64,000 nt of DNA from Alistipes sp. (lineage in GTDB: Bacteria; Bacteroidota; Bacteroidia; Bacteroidales; Rikenellaceae), in the NCBI RefSeq assembly GCF_020026455.1, contig NZ_JAHHQJ010000005.1, positions 1 to 64,000 on the forward strand, given 5' to 3'. Position 1 is the stretch's first letter, and every line of letters begins with the position of its first letter. This document shows positions 52,577-61,943 of the stretch, in pieces. A model generated the notes under the pieces. It had not been told where the DNA came from and searched no databases. It saw nothing but the letters and a program-made list of their open reading frames with translations. The position numbers were made by a program, and so were the translations under genes.

Positions 52577-55195
52577 TCATAATTGGTCTATGGTATGCAG
52601 GAGACGGTCTCCAAGACCGATCGTATAGCCGTGGGATTCGAACACGACACGGTTGAACGTGTCGCCGATCAGAAAGACCGGAAGCGCAACATTCCCGGGC
52701 AGCTGCATCGCGTCGAGCATCCGCCTGCGGACCGAGCCGTCACGGTCGATGCCGAAGGCGACGGTCGCCGGCAGTCCGGCCACGGGCGAGGCCGTGTATT
52801 TCCGGTAGGCCTCCTCGTCGGGGAAGAGCAGGATCAGCGAGCGCCCCCACTTCTCCAGTTCCGCGGCCTTGGCGGCAATGTCCTTCAACGCATGGTCCGT
52901 AGGTTCCTGGCCGACGCCCAGCAGTCCGATCACGAAATAACCGCGCCCCGCAGTCAGGAGCACCGAGGTTTCAAGTCCCGTGGCGGCATCGGTGAATTTC
53001 GATTCGGAATCGAAGCTCCCGATCACGCGGACCGCCTCCGAATTGTCGCGCATCACCAAATCCGCCTCGGTCATCCCATCCGGACGAACATTGAAGAACG
53101 ACACGTTGCCCAGCACACTGCCGCTGGCGAGCCGGCTGCCCGTCACGAGCATATAATAGCCGGTTTCCAGATCGGCCGGAGCCCGGAACAGCGCACTCCA
53201 TTTCCCGAAATCGGGATAGTTCAGCAGGGAGAACGCCTGCCCGCCGAAACGCGACAGGGAGAAGTGCCGGAAATACTCCGGATCGTCGAGACGCAGAATC
53301 GGCGCATAATTCAATTTCAGCCGCCCGGTCTCCAGTTCCCGGTTCCCCTGCGCGTCGAAATCGACGGATACATCCTTTCCGTCATGGCGGTAGAAGAGGT
53401 TGCCCGTCACGCGGTCGATCCACGCCGGGATGCCGAGCGAACGGGCTGCGGCTACGAAGAAGATCGCCCGCGAGCGCTTGTCGGCCGTCCGGCTGCGCCA
53501 CACGCCTTCGGGTGAGATGGTCGTGGAGACGGTGCAAAGTTCCGGACGCAGGGTCAGGCTGTCGCGGCACCACGCAGCCAGATGCTGCGGGTCGTCGCGG
53601 AAAGCGGAGGCCATGGCAGCCGGAATTTCCCGCTGCAGGAACGACCGGTAGGGCGTGAGCATCTCATCGCCCACACGCGGAGCCAGCACGGTTGCGGCAT
53701 CGGCATCCCGGTCCGTATGGTAAAGATGGTCCGCGAGCACGGCCGACGGCGCATCGCGCAGATCCTTCGCCGACAGCGTGGCAAGCAATTGCAGGGCACA
53801 CCCGGCACATCCCTCGCGGCTCGCCCGGCGCAGAAAATCCATGATCTCGGCGTGGTTGCCGCGCGAAGCGGCGATGAATCCGCCCACATCGTCCGGCTCC
53901 ATGCCGACGGAGCGGGCGAACTCCGCGACGGCAGCCGGCGCAGGGAACGTTGCAATATAGGCGTTGCGGATCTCGTCCTCGCGGTTGAAGCGGCGGTCGT
54001 TCTCCGCACGCTGGTCGGCCGTTACCTCGGGCAAATACGCATTCTCCGCCGGGGGAACGATATCAACGGGGAAGAAGAATTCATCGCCGATCGCATGATC
54101 CAGGACCAGCGTCACTTCCGCCTCCTTTCCGAAAGAGACCTTCCGGACCCCGAACCGCCCGTCGCGGACGGCCATGACAAGCATATCGCCCAGACCCGCC
54201 GACAGCGAGGCCTGCCCCCGGGTGTCGGTCGTTTTGCGCGACACGGTGTAGAACTCGGCGTAGTTGTACAGCTTGAACTCCACGCTCGCTCCCTCCACGA
54301 GGTCGCCGGCGGCGTCGGTGACCGTCACCGTGAGCGGAGCGCAGGCGCCATAGTTCGAGATCACGTTGATCTCGGTATAGTTGGCCGTGGTTTTCATCAC
54401 CTCCTCCGGGCCGTCGTAATAACCAAATACCTTGGTGTGCATCAGCATCCCGCGGCTGGCCGGGGCGTTAAACCACCCCAGATTGAGCACCGGCTCCGGC
54501 TCGCAGGCACCGAGGAAATACCACTGTCCGTCGGCCCAGGCCTCGACCCAGGCGTGGTTGTCGTCGGTATGCGCCCAGCGGGGCGTGTAGACCTGCCGGG
54601 CCGGGATGCCCACCGACCGCAGGGCCGCGACAAGCAGCGTCGACTCCTCCCCGCAGCGGCCGTAAGCCGTGCGCACGGTGGCCAGCGGCGAGCTGGTCCG
54701 CGCATCCGACGGCTGGTAGCTGGCCTTTTCGTGGCACCAATGGTTCACTTCCAGCACAGCGTCGTACATCGACAGCCCCTCGACACGGGGTTTGAGTTCC
54801 TCGCGAAACACCCGGCGCGCATCGTCGAGATGCTCGTTGTTGACCCGCACGGGCAGCACGAAATGCCGGAACAATTCGTCGGAGACGGTCCTGCCCCAGG
54901 GCATCTCCTCCCGGGCAGCCAGCGCCTCGCGCACGTTTTCCAGGTAGAAATCGCCCGAATAGTCCGTAATATCCCCCACGGGCATATAGGCATAGAGGAA
55001 CGTCATGGCCTCGCGTTCCTGCGGCGTCATCGTCCCGTCGAACACCCGGAACAGATCGCCCCGGGGCAGCAGCTCCCGCTTCTGGAAGAAATCGGCCTCC
55101 ACACGCCGCATATACCCGTCGTTGCCGGAATGACATCCCGGCAGCAGGCCCGCAAGCAGCAGCAGACCCGCCAATAAGTAAAAACTTCGTTTCAT
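52577..55195 (-). CDS. Transglutaminase-like superfamily lipoprotein
   Basis: An 872-residue exported protein (lipobox LLPGC). The transglutaminase-like core at about 125-250 has Cys181 (YGRCGEESTLL) and His214 (DNHAWVEAW); the third, acidic residue is not in the usual Asp-x-T form, as the strand after it reads YFLGACEPEPVLNLGW. An Ig-like carboxypeptidase-regulatory-type domain follows at about 275-350 (LVEGASVEFKLYN). The rest of the protein (about 400-872) is mixed and unrecognised. It may act as a peptidase or peptide-crosslinking enzyme rather than a true transglutaminase. The ATG overlaps the stop of the fucosidase gene (ATGA), so the two are translationally coupled. Confidence 0.88.
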   Translation of the reverse strand: MKRSFYLLAGLLLLAGLLPGCHSGNDGYMRRVEADFFQKRELLPRGDLFRVFDGTMTPQEREAMTFLYAYMPVGDITDYSGDFYLENVREALAAREEMPWGRTVSDELFRHFVLPVRVNNEHLDDARRVFREELKPRVEGLSMYDAVLEVNHWCHEKASYQPSDARTSSPLATVRTAYGRCGEESTLLVAALRSVGIPARQVYTPRWAHTDDNHAWVEAWADGQWYFLGACEPEPVLNLGWFNAPASRGMLMHTKVFGYYDGPEEVMKTTANYTEINVISNYGACAPLTVTVTDAAGDLVEGASVEFKLYNYAEFYTVSRKTTDTRGQASLSAGLGDMLVMAVRDGRFGVRKVSFGKEAEVTLVLDHAIGDEFFFPVDIVPPAENAYLPEVTADQRAENDRRFNREDEIRNAYIATFPAPAAVAEFARSVGMEPDDVGGFIAASRGNHAEIMDFLRRASREGCAGCALQLLATLSAKDLRDAPSAVLADHLYHTDRDADAATVLAPRVGDEMLTPYRSFLQREIPAAMASAFRDDPQHLAAWCRDSLTLRPELCTVSTTISPEGVWRSRTADKRSRAIFFVAAARSLGIPAWIDRVTGNLFYRHDGKDVSVDFDAQGNRELETGRLKLNYAPILRLDDPEYFRHFSLSRFGGQAFSLLNYPDFGKWSALFRAPADLETGYYMLVTGSRLASGSVLGNVSFFNVRPDGMTEADLVMRDNSEAVRVIGSFDSESKFTDAATGLETSVLLTAGRGYFVIGLLGVGQEPTDHALKDIAAKAAELEKWGRSLILLFPDEEAYRKYTASPVAGLPATVAFGIDRDGSVRRRMLDAMQLPGNVALPVFLIGDTFNRVVFESHGYTIGLGDRLLHTIDQL

Positions 55196-56502
55196 CGCAG
55201 TGTAAGTTCTATGATCCGATCCGTATCCTGCGGAACGTTCCGCAGATCCAGGACAACCCCCCGGTCCTTGTGCGTCGTATAGGACACCCGTTCGCCGTTG
55301 TTCAGACACCGGGCGGAAGCGATCTTCCGTCCGAGCGGCAGATAGAGCGCATCGTCCTGCAAATCGAGCACATGCACATAGAGTTTGTCGTTCTTGCGCG
55401 TCGTCACACCCCAGTCGTGCGGCGGAATATCCCCGCCACGCGTTCCATAGATGCTCTCGCCGTATCGGGCGAGCCATTCGCCCATCTCCCGCAGCCGTTC
55501 GACGGCCGTCGCAGGCAGCTTTCCGTCGGGTTGGGGGCCGATATTGAGCAGCAGGTTGCCGTTACGGCCCGCAGCCCGCACGAGGTAGTGGATCAGCGTC
55601 TTCGCCGACTTGTAGTCGAGATCGGTGATCTTATAGCCCCACATGCCGTTCATCGTCTGACAGGTCTCGAGCGGCAGGGAGCCAATCCGCTGACCCGAAA
55701 GTCCGGCGGTATTCTCGCCCGGAAGGTCGCGCTCGAAAATCTGGATATCCTCGCCCTCGATCGGCTCGAGGTGGTGGTTGTTCCCCACGAGGCATGCCGG
55801 CTGAATGGAATGAATATGGTCGTACAGCCCGCGGAGCTTCCAGTCGAAATCCGGATTTCGGTCCTGGTCCCACACCCCGTCGAACCACACGGCACCGACC
55901 GGACCGTAGCCCGTCAGCAGCTCCGTGAGCTGGTGTTTCATGAAGTCGTAATAGTGTGCATAGTCGACCTCCGTCCCGGGGCGCCCCGTTCCGCACCCCG
56001 TCCGCCCGCGCGGATAGTCGTCACGATACCAGTCGATCAGCGAATAATAGAGATGCAGGCGGATGTCCTGCCGGGAGCACTCGTCGGCCAGCATCTTTAC
56101 GATATCCCGTTTATAGGGAGAGGCGTCCACGATGTTGTAGTCGGACTGTACGGTGTCCCACATCGAGAATCCGTCGTGGTGGCGCGTCGTGAAGCAGATA
56201 TACCCCGCTCCCGATGCCTTGAAGGCCGAGACCCACTCCGCAGCGTCGAAGTCATGCGGATAAAATGCGTTGGCCAGCTTGGCGTACTCCTGATAATTGA
56301 TGTTGTTGTTAGTCATCGCCCATTCGCCCGATCCGAGCATCGAGTAGAGTCCCCAGTGGAGGAAAATACCGAATTTCGCATCCTGAAACTCCGTCCTGGC
56401 CCGAAGGTTCTCGGGCGAGGGGGCATAAGGGGCAGCCACCTGTGCCGACACCGTCCGGCAGACAGCAGCGCAAAGCAATGTAAAGACGAGTTTTCTTATC
56501 AT
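55192..56502 (-). CDS. GH29 alpha-L-fucosidase, secreted
   Basis: A 436-residue retaining fucosidase that removes alpha-linked L-fucose from host glycans such as N-glycan cores, Lewis structures or mucin. The signal peptide ends near VSAQ. The catalytic barrel starts FGIFLHWGLYSMLGSGEW, with YICFTTRHHDGFSMWDT. The nucleophile is the Asp of AVWFDGVWD. The signature GNLLLNIGPQPDGKLP is present, and a C-terminal beta-domain closes the protein (IIELTLR). It heads the operon with a transglutaminase-like lipoprotein and cutC; the promoter box is TATATTTG at 56562-56569. Confidence 0.96.
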   Translation of the reverse strand: MIRKLVFTLLCAAVCRTVSAQVAAPYAPSPENLRARTEFQDAKFGIFLHWGLYSMLGSGEWAMTNNNINYQEYAKLANAFYPHDFDAAEWVSAFKASGAGYICFTTRHHDGFSMWDTVQSDYNIVDASPYKRDIVKMLADECSRQDIRLHLYYSLIDWYRDDYPRGRTGCGTGRPGTEVDYAHYYDFMKHQLTELLTGYGPVGAVWFDGVWDQDRNPDFDWKLRGLYDHIHSIQPACLVGNNHHLEPIEGEDIQIFERDLPGENTAGLSGQRIGSLPLETCQTMNGMWGYKITDLDYKSAKTLIHYLVRAAGRNGNLLLNIGPQPDGKLPATAVERLREMGEWLARYGESIYGTRGGDIPPHDWGVTTRKNDKLYVHVLDLQDDALYLPLGRKIASARCLNNGERVSYTTHKDRGVVLDLRNVPQDTDRIIELTLR

Positions 56503-56561
56503 CTGAGCGTAAAATTTAGTCCGGGGAGAGGAACAGCGCTTGTCTCGTTACAATGTATTAA

Positions 56562-56595
56562 CAAATATAAAAAATATTTTTGGGATTTCACCAAA
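56562..56595 (-). promoter_or_regulatory. Promoter of the GH29 operon
   Basis: On the minus strand: TTTG (56592-56595), 22 nt, TATATTTG (56562-56569). The spacing is a little long. Leader about 55 nt. Confidence 0.5.
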
Positions 56596-56647
56596 TGAGG
56601 GGCAGGGAAAAACCGGTCTTTTTGGCAAAAAAAGCAGCCCCGGGATG

Positions 56648-57205
56648 CTATTCGCCCTCCTCCGGCAACAGATTTTCGGCCAGAGCCAACATGTTCCGGA
56701 ATTCGGCGGCGTCGTATCCCGCCGAAAGAGCCGCGACACGTCCCCCGGCATCCAGCAGGTAGTTGCGGGGCACGGTCCTCCCGGCATACAATCCGTAAAT
56801 CGCGCCGTCGGGATCGAGCCCCATCGGGAATCCGAGCCCGGACTCTTCCCGGAACGCCGCCAGTTCGTCCCGGCTTTCCCCGCGCGAGACGGCGAGCAAG
56901 ACGAACTTCCGCCCGGCGAAGCGTTGCAGCACTTCGGCCGGAACAGCCCCCAATTCCCGCCGGCACTCGGGACACCACGAGGCAAAGAAAACCAGCAGCA
57001 CGACATTGCCGCGCAGTTCGGAAAGCCGGGTTTGGCCGCCGTCGAACATCCCGACCGCGAAATCGGGCGCCATATCTCCGACCCGCACCCGCGAAGTCGC
57101 CCCGGGCGAAGGTTCGTCCTCCCCGATACAGGCCCCCGACAGCAATACCGCCAACACGAGCCCCCGGGCCATCACCCGGTGAAAGCACCGGCCAATAGCC
57201 TGCAT
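56648..57205 (-). CDS. TlpA/ResA-type thioredoxin-fold lipoprotein
   Basis: A 185-residue periplasmic thiol-disulfide protein. Redox motif WCPEC (first Cys codon 56972-56974), preceded by LLVFFASW, the classical thioredoxin strand. APDFAVGMFDGGQTRLSEL and the cis-Pro loop AGRTVPRNYLLDAGG are the AhpC/TSA-like signatures. Lipobox LLSGAC. Several in-frame ATGs exist (57244, 57205, 57172); 57205 gives a basic n-region and a good signal peptide, but this is uncertain. Likely role: reduction of exported thiols, perhaps in cytochrome or lipoprotein folding. Alone on its transcript. Confidence 0.88.
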   Translation of the reverse strand: MQAIGRCFHRVMARGLVLAVLLSGACIGEDEPSPGATSRVRVGDMAPDFAVGMFDGGQTRLSELRGNVVLLVFFASWCPECRRELGAVPAEVLQRFAGRKFVLLAVSRGESRDELAAFREESGLGFPMGLDPDGAIYGLYAGRTVPRNYLLDAGGRVAALSAGYDAAEFRNMLALAENLLPEEGE

Positions 57206-57271
57206 AAAATCTCCGGTAAACATTCCGCTGTTCATTGCACACATTCCACGGCTTCAACCGTGTCCCGATCT

Positions 57272-57279
57272 CAAAGTTA
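57272..57279 (-). promoter_or_regulatory. -7 box for the TlpA-like gene
   Basis: TAACTTTG on the minus strand, 28 nt before the earliest ATG (57244). Confidence 0.4.
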
Positions 57280-57432
57280 CGAAATTTTCCCGAAATTCCA
57301 TCCATCCCCCTGTCCGCCGGCTGTCGCAACAGGCCCCGGACCTCCTCCCGGAAAAACGACCGATTGCCGGCCGTCGGACTGCTTCCGTCGATCTTATTCG
57401 TCCGACATTGCCATATTCCGAAATTTTCTTCC

Positions 57433-57440
57433 TATCTTTA
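57433..57440 (+). promoter_or_regulatory. -7 box for the fsa gene
   Basis: TATCTTTA, one base off consensus, 24 nt before the ATG. Confidence 0.4.
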
Positions 57441-57464
57441 GGGAACCTTAAAACTATTCGAACC

Positions 57465-58118
57465 ATGAAATTTTTCATCGACACAGCCAATCTGGAACAG
57501 ATCCGCAAGGCGCACGAGCTGGGCGTCCTGGATGGCGTCACGACCAACCCGTCGCTGATGGCCAAAGAGAACATCCGGGGCACGGAGAACTGCAACCGTC
57601 ATTACGTTGCAATCTGCAACATCGTCGAAGGGGACGTGAGCGCCGAGGTCATAGCCACCGACTTCGAAGGAATGGTGCGCGAGGGCGAAGCGCTGGCGGC
57701 ACTGCATCCCCGCATCGTCGTGAAGCTGCCCTGCACGGCTGCAGGAATCCGGGCCGTGAAATACTTCGCCGCCAAGGGCATCCGGACGAACTGCACGCTG
57801 GTGTTCTCCATCGGACAGGCGTTGCTGGCCGCAAAGGCCGGAGCGACCTACGTCTCTCCGTTCGTCGGACGGCTCGACGACATCTCCGAGGACGGCGTGG
57901 CACTGGTCGCCCACATCGTGAAGGTCTACCGCACCTACGGCTACAAAACCCAGGTACTGGCCGCCTCGATCCGCCACACGCAGCATATCATCCAGTGTCT
58001 CGACGCGGGGGCCGACGTTGCAACATGCCCCCTTGCGGCCATCGAAGGGCTGCTCCGACATCCGCTGACGGACAGCGGACTGGAGAAATTCCTCGCAGAC
58101 CACGCCCGGCTGGAATAA
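57465..58118 (+). CDS. fsa: Fructose-6-phosphate aldolase / transaldolase (TalC type)
   Basis: A 217-residue cytoplasmic class I aldolase of the short transaldolase family. It begins MKFFIDTANLEQIRKAHELG, typical for this group, and has DGVTTNPSLMAKE. The Schiff-base lysine is Lys87 in VVKLPCT. Later motifs are TNCTLVFSIGQALLAAKAGA, SPFVGRLDD and VLAASIRHTQH. Members catalyse either fructose-6-phosphate cleavage or transaldolase transfer; the sequence alone does not separate them. Start at 57465 is set by this N-terminus. Monocistronic, with its own promoter box and terminator. Confidence 0.95.
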   Translation: MKFFIDTANLEQIRKAHELGVLDGVTTNPSLMAKENIRGTENCNRHYVAICNIVEGDVSAEVIATDFEGMVREGEALAALHPRIVVKLPCTAAGIRAVKYFAAKGIRTNCTLVFSIGQALLAAKAGATYVSPFVGRLDDISEDGVALVAHIVKVYRTYGYKTQVLAASIRHTQHIIQCLDAGADVATCPLAAIEGLLRHPLTDSGLEKFLADHARLE

Positions 58119-58136
58119 TCCGGAATTACCCACACA

Positions 58137-58168
58137 AAAGCCCCCGTCCGTCGCCGGACGGGGGCTTT
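58137..58168 (+). terminator. Terminator of the fsa gene
   Basis: A 14-bp stem (AAAGCCCCCGTCCG 58137-58150 with 58155-58168), 4-nt loop. Confidence 0.85.
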
Positions 58169-58406
58169 GCAGGAGCAACGGCAAACAGTGCCGAGCAAGC
58201 ATCTCGATCACAGCCTCTTGACACACCTGTTTGTGTAGATTTCGCAACGCCTTTCCGGGGAGGGACGGCGCCTGCCGTTTTCCCCGAATACGGATACCCT
58301 GCCAGGGGTATGGCGCTCAGGAGAGCCCAAACGGAAGTTCATCGAACAGTTCGCCGTTTACCGCTCCACGACAAGAGATCTCGCTTCCGGGATCGACCCG
58401 TCATAC

Positions 58407-58434
58407 AAAACGAGGCCCCGGAGAGCCTCGTTTT
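58407..58434 (-). terminator. Terminator of the GH92 operon
   Basis: A 10-bp stem (AAAACGAGGC 58407-58416 with GCCTCGTTTT 58425-58434), 8-nt loop. It ends in TTTT on the minus strand, 23 nt after the stop at 58457. The stretch 58169-58406 has no gene that I can support. Confidence 0.85.
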
Positions 58435-58456
58435 CAAAGATCTTGTCATGCGGGAA

Positions 58457-59584
58457 TCAGGCCTGCGGCTCCTGGCTCTGCAGGAACTGCTGGTACTCTG
58501 CCCACATCTGCTCGATGCCCTTTTCGGGGCCGAACATCGCACGCATGGCCTTGTCGAAACTCCAGACATCCATGTCGCGAACCGTAATGTGGAATTCACG
58601 CAGGGCATTGGGATTCAGGGTCGTCAGCCACTGCAGGAAAAATCCGGTCGTCCTATAGCCGTCGAGCCAATGTCCGCCCGGCTTGCGGAGCGCCGCAATG
58701 TCGAACAGCCCGGCCTGGGCGCGCACGGCGTCGGCAAGGCCCTCGATGCAGGCCCAAAACTCCTTGTTGGTCGAATAGCTTCCAATCCCTTTCGGCTCGA
58801 ACTGGTAGGCATGCACCAGTTCGTGGAAAAGCACACCGCGCGTTTCGTAGTCGAGTTTGTAAAGCGACTCGCGCGCCGACTTCTCGACGTGTTGCGTACT
58901 GTACACGATTGCCGTTTCCGCAGGATCGCCCGATTTGGCCGAAACCCCGCCATAATCCTTCAGCGTATAGTCGATTTTCCCCACCGTGTTCATCGTATCG
59001 GCAGCCGAGTAGAAAAGAATTTCGGCAACCTTGCGGGTGTGGTAGCGGACATACGCCTCGGGGTCCTGCACCAGCGTGGCGTAAATCGCGGCTCCCTCGG
59101 TCTGAGGGTCAAGCACCTCGAAATCCACGGCGGGATAGACGAAGCCGCTCCACGCCTCTTCCCTGTCACACTCGTAGAAACGCACGTCGCCCACGACGAC
59201 CGTATCGGCCTCTCCGCGCGGCAGGAATTCGATTTTATAGGCCGTATAGTTCGAAGGTTCGGCAATCCGCCCGGTAATTTCCTGGAAACGCGAGCAGAAT
59301 TCGCATCCCTCCCGGCGGTCGAGCTCGACCCATTTGCGACCGTCGTGCGAGCCGCTCAACACCCATCCTGCCGGATCTGCGGCGGGTGCTTCGCCCGAAG
59401 AGTATACGCGGTAGTTCCGCATCGGAGCGCCGAAGCCGTCGAAGACGACCCGACAGGGACCGGACGCAGACATGGCATAAGATGTCGAGGGATCGTCGTC
59501 ACAAAGTTCCGCAATATTGCGGGGTGCCTCCTGCTCGCAGGAGAGCATCGCAAGCGCCGTAAGCGCAAAAATAAAGTGTTTCAT
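58457..59584 (-). CDS. Basic secretory protein-type metallopeptidase lipoprotein
   Basis: A 375-residue exported lipoprotein (LAMLSC, then EQEAP). Residues about 25-135 are a discoidin-like domain (DDDPSTSYAMSASGPCRVVF; YTAYKIEFLPRG). The C-terminal part matches the basic secretory protein family: FHELVHAYQFEPKG carries an HExxH zinc site (His254, Glu255, His258), followed by WACIEGLADAVRAQAG and GYRTTGFFLQWL, the family's characteristic helix. It follows the GH92 gene by 33 nt, so it is the third gene of that operon. It may cut glycoprotein backbones near where mannosidases act. Confidence 0.9.
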   Translation of the reverse strand: MKHFIFALTALAMLSCEQEAPRNIAELCDDDPSTSYAMSASGPCRVVFDGFGAPMRNYRVYSSGEAPAADPAGWVLSGSHDGRKWVELDRREGCEFCSRFQEITGRIAEPSNYTAYKIEFLPRGEADTVVVGDVRFYECDREEAWSGFVYPAVDFEVLDPQTEGAAIYATLVQDPEAYVRYHTRKVAEILFYSAADTMNTVGKIDYTLKDYGGVSAKSGDPAETAIVYSTQHVEKSARESLYKLDYETRGVLFHELVHAYQFEPKGIGSYSTNKEFWACIEGLADAVRAQAGLFDIAALRKPGGHWLDGYRTTGFFLQWLTTLNPNALREFHITVRDMDVWSFDKAMRAMFGPEKGIEQMWAEYQQFLQSQEPQA

Positions 59585-59617
59585 AGTATAAGGTTACCTG
59601 TTTTTCGGATGTTCCTA

Positions 59618-61930
59618 TCATCTGTCCGGCTCGGTGGCGACGGGAAGCGACGGCGGGATGGCTGCAGCCGACACGGCGCGCCGCTTGTCGGGCCGCGAAC
59701 CCATCACATAATGCAGGTGCACACCGTCGCGGATGTCGTTGTAGGTGATGTACGACTTGTCCCACACGCGGCCATCGACGTACATGCGGCGAATGTAGAC
59801 GTTCTCCGGGCTCCAGTTCTCGGTCGTCACGCGAATGGACTTCCCGTTGGAGAGGCGCAGTTCGACGCCTTCGACCGTCGGCGAGCCGATATTGTAGACA
59901 TTGCTCGACGGTGCCGTCGGGTAGAAGCCCATCGTATTGAACAGGTACCACGCCGACATCTGGCCGCAGTCGTCGTTGCCGCTCAACGAGCCGGGTTCGT
60001 TGCCGTAGAAGGCGTCCGAAATGCGGCGCACCCACTGTTGGCATTTCCACGGCTGCCCGAGGTAGTTGTACAGGTAGACGATGTTGTGGCAGGGCTCGTT
60101 GCCGTGCCAGTAGGCGCCGATACGCCCCTGTATGTCGTGCGCACCCGGGATATCATCGGGCAGTTTGGTCACGAAGAGCGAGTCGAGACGCGTTTCGTAC
60201 AGCTTGCGGCCCACGCGGTCGATGTGTCCCGCGACGTCGTGCGGCACGTACCACGTATATTGCAGCGTGAATCCCTCCGTAATATCGCCCCAACCGTGCA
60301 CCGAGCCCGGGCCCTGATAGGCAATGGGCGTGAAGGGCGTGCGCCAGCGGCCCTGGCTGTCGCGGCCCCGCATGAACTTCGTTTCGGGGTCAATCAGGTT
60401 GCGGTACGAGAGCGAGCGGCGCAGGAAATAGTCGCAGTCCTCCTCCTTGCCGAGCGCGCGGGCGGCCTGTGCGATGCAATAGTCGTCGTAGGCGTATTCG
60501 AGGGTCTTGGAAACCGATTCGCGCTCCTTGTCGAATGGCACCCAGCCCAGCTCCGTATATTCGGGCAGGCAGTCGTAATTGGGATTGGTCGCCGTGCGCT
60601 TCATCGCTTCGAAGGCCCGCTCGTAATCGAAGCCGGGAATCTGCTTGACAATCATGTCGGCCAGCACCGATACGGCATGGTACCCGATCATGCACCAGGT
60701 TTCGTTGCCGTAGAACGACCAGATGGGCAGCATCCGCTCGACGCTCTTGTCGTAGTGTGCCAGCATCGAGTTGGCCACGTCGGCACTCATGTCCGCCCGC
60801 ACGAGGTTCATCAGCGGATGGAAGGCGCGGTAGGTGTCCCAGAACGAAAAAGTCGTATAGTTGGTAAATCCCTCGGCGCGCCCGATGCTCTTGTCGTGCT
60901 CGCGGAAGCGGCCGTCCGCATCCTGGAAAAGGAACGGAGAGAGGAAACAACGGTACGCCGATGTGTAAAACGTCTCCTTTACCCGCTGCGGGCCCTCGAC
61001 CGTGAACCGCGAAAGCTCGCGCTCCCACAGTTGCTCACTGCGGCTGCGCACCTCGTCGAACGTAAGGCCGTCGATCTCGCGCAGGTTGCCCCGGGCGCCC
61101 GCCGGGTCGACCGACGAAATGGCGACGCGGACGGTCACCTGCTGGTCCTGCCGCGTGGCGAAACGCACCCAGAATTTCAGGTCTTCGCCCCACGCCTCGC
61201 AATCGCTGCGGAAACGTTTCGTGTTGTAGCACACCCGTTTGCCGCCCTCCATGATGCCGAAGTCGTCGAGCGGTTCGGAAAACTCGGCCACGAAATAAAC
61301 ATGGCGCTCGGCGCCCCAGCCCTGCACGAGTTTATAGCCCGTGATGGTGTGGTCGTCCTCCTTGCGGAGGTTGGCCCACCGGCATTTCCACCACAGCGTA
61401 TGCTGCATGTCGACCAGGATGAAGGCGTCGTCGGCCTCGGGATAGGTGAAGCGCAGGATGCCGCTGCGCTGTGCCGCCGTCATCTCGGCCTTCACGCCGT
61501 AGTCCGTGAGGTTCACGCCGTAATAGGCGGGCGAGCACCACTCCTCGTCGTGGCTGTACCGCGATCGGTAACCGGCGTCGGGGTCGTCGTGCGTGCCGGG
61601 TTCGAGTTTGATTTCCCCCACGCCCGGCATGAAGAGAAAGTCGCCCAGATCGGGGATGCCCGTACCGCTCAAATGGTTGAGCGAGAATCCCATCAGTGTC
61701 TTGTGCGCGTATTTGTAGCCCGAGGCGGCATCGTAATAATCGTTGTCCGTATCGGGGCTGATCTGAATGCCGCCAAACGGCGCCTGCGCACCGGGATAGA
61801 CGTTGCCGAAGCCGTCGGTGCCGACCAGCGGACGGACATAGCCGATGCGCGGGGCATCGTCGGCCGCAACCGAGAACGCCCACAGCAATGCAGCGCATGC
61901 GGCAACAAACCTTATCTGTGTAAATTTCAT
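59618..61930 (-). CDS. GH92 alpha-mannosidase (first of a tandem pair)
   Basis: A 770-residue secreted exo-acting, Ca2+-dependent, inverting alpha-mannosidase for N-glycan or yeast mannan side chains. The signal peptide (WAFSVAA) is followed by GYVRPLVGTDGFGNVYPGAQ. Family segments: GFSLNHLSGTGIPDLGDFLF, TTFSFWDTYRAFHPLMNLV, and the late GNDDCGQMSAWYLFNTMGFY, GSPTVEGVEL. An ATG four codons earlier (61942) also fits and lies only 1 nt after the stop of the next gene. Linkage specificity cannot be told. Full length for the family. Confidence 0.96.
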   Translation of the reverse strand: MKFTQIRFVAACAALLWAFSVAADDAPRIGYVRPLVGTDGFGNVYPGAQAPFGGIQISPDTDNDYYDAASGYKYAHKTLMGFSLNHLSGTGIPDLGDFLFMPGVGEIKLEPGTHDDPDAGYRSRYSHDEEWCSPAYYGVNLTDYGVKAEMTAAQRSGILRFTYPEADDAFILVDMQHTLWWKCRWANLRKEDDHTITGYKLVQGWGAERHVYFVAEFSEPLDDFGIMEGGKRVCYNTKRFRSDCEAWGEDLKFWVRFATRQDQQVTVRVAISSVDPAGARGNLREIDGLTFDEVRSRSEQLWERELSRFTVEGPQRVKETFYTSAYRCFLSPFLFQDADGRFREHDKSIGRAEGFTNYTTFSFWDTYRAFHPLMNLVRADMSADVANSMLAHYDKSVERMLPIWSFYGNETWCMIGYHAVSVLADMIVKQIPGFDYERAFEAMKRTATNPNYDCLPEYTELGWVPFDKERESVSKTLEYAYDDYCIAQAARALGKEEDCDYFLRRSLSYRNLIDPETKFMRGRDSQGRWRTPFTPIAYQGPGSVHGWGDITEGFTLQYTWYVPHDVAGHIDRVGRKLYETRLDSLFVTKLPDDIPGAHDIQGRIGAYWHGNEPCHNIVYLYNYLGQPWKCQQWVRRISDAFYGNEPGSLSGNDDCGQMSAWYLFNTMGFYPTAPSSNVYNIGSPTVEGVELRLSNGKSIRVTTENWSPENVYIRRMYVDGRVWDKSYITYNDIRDGVHLHYVMGSRPDKRRAVSAAAIPPSLPVATEPDR

Positions 61931-61943
61931 GTTTGCAGTCATT

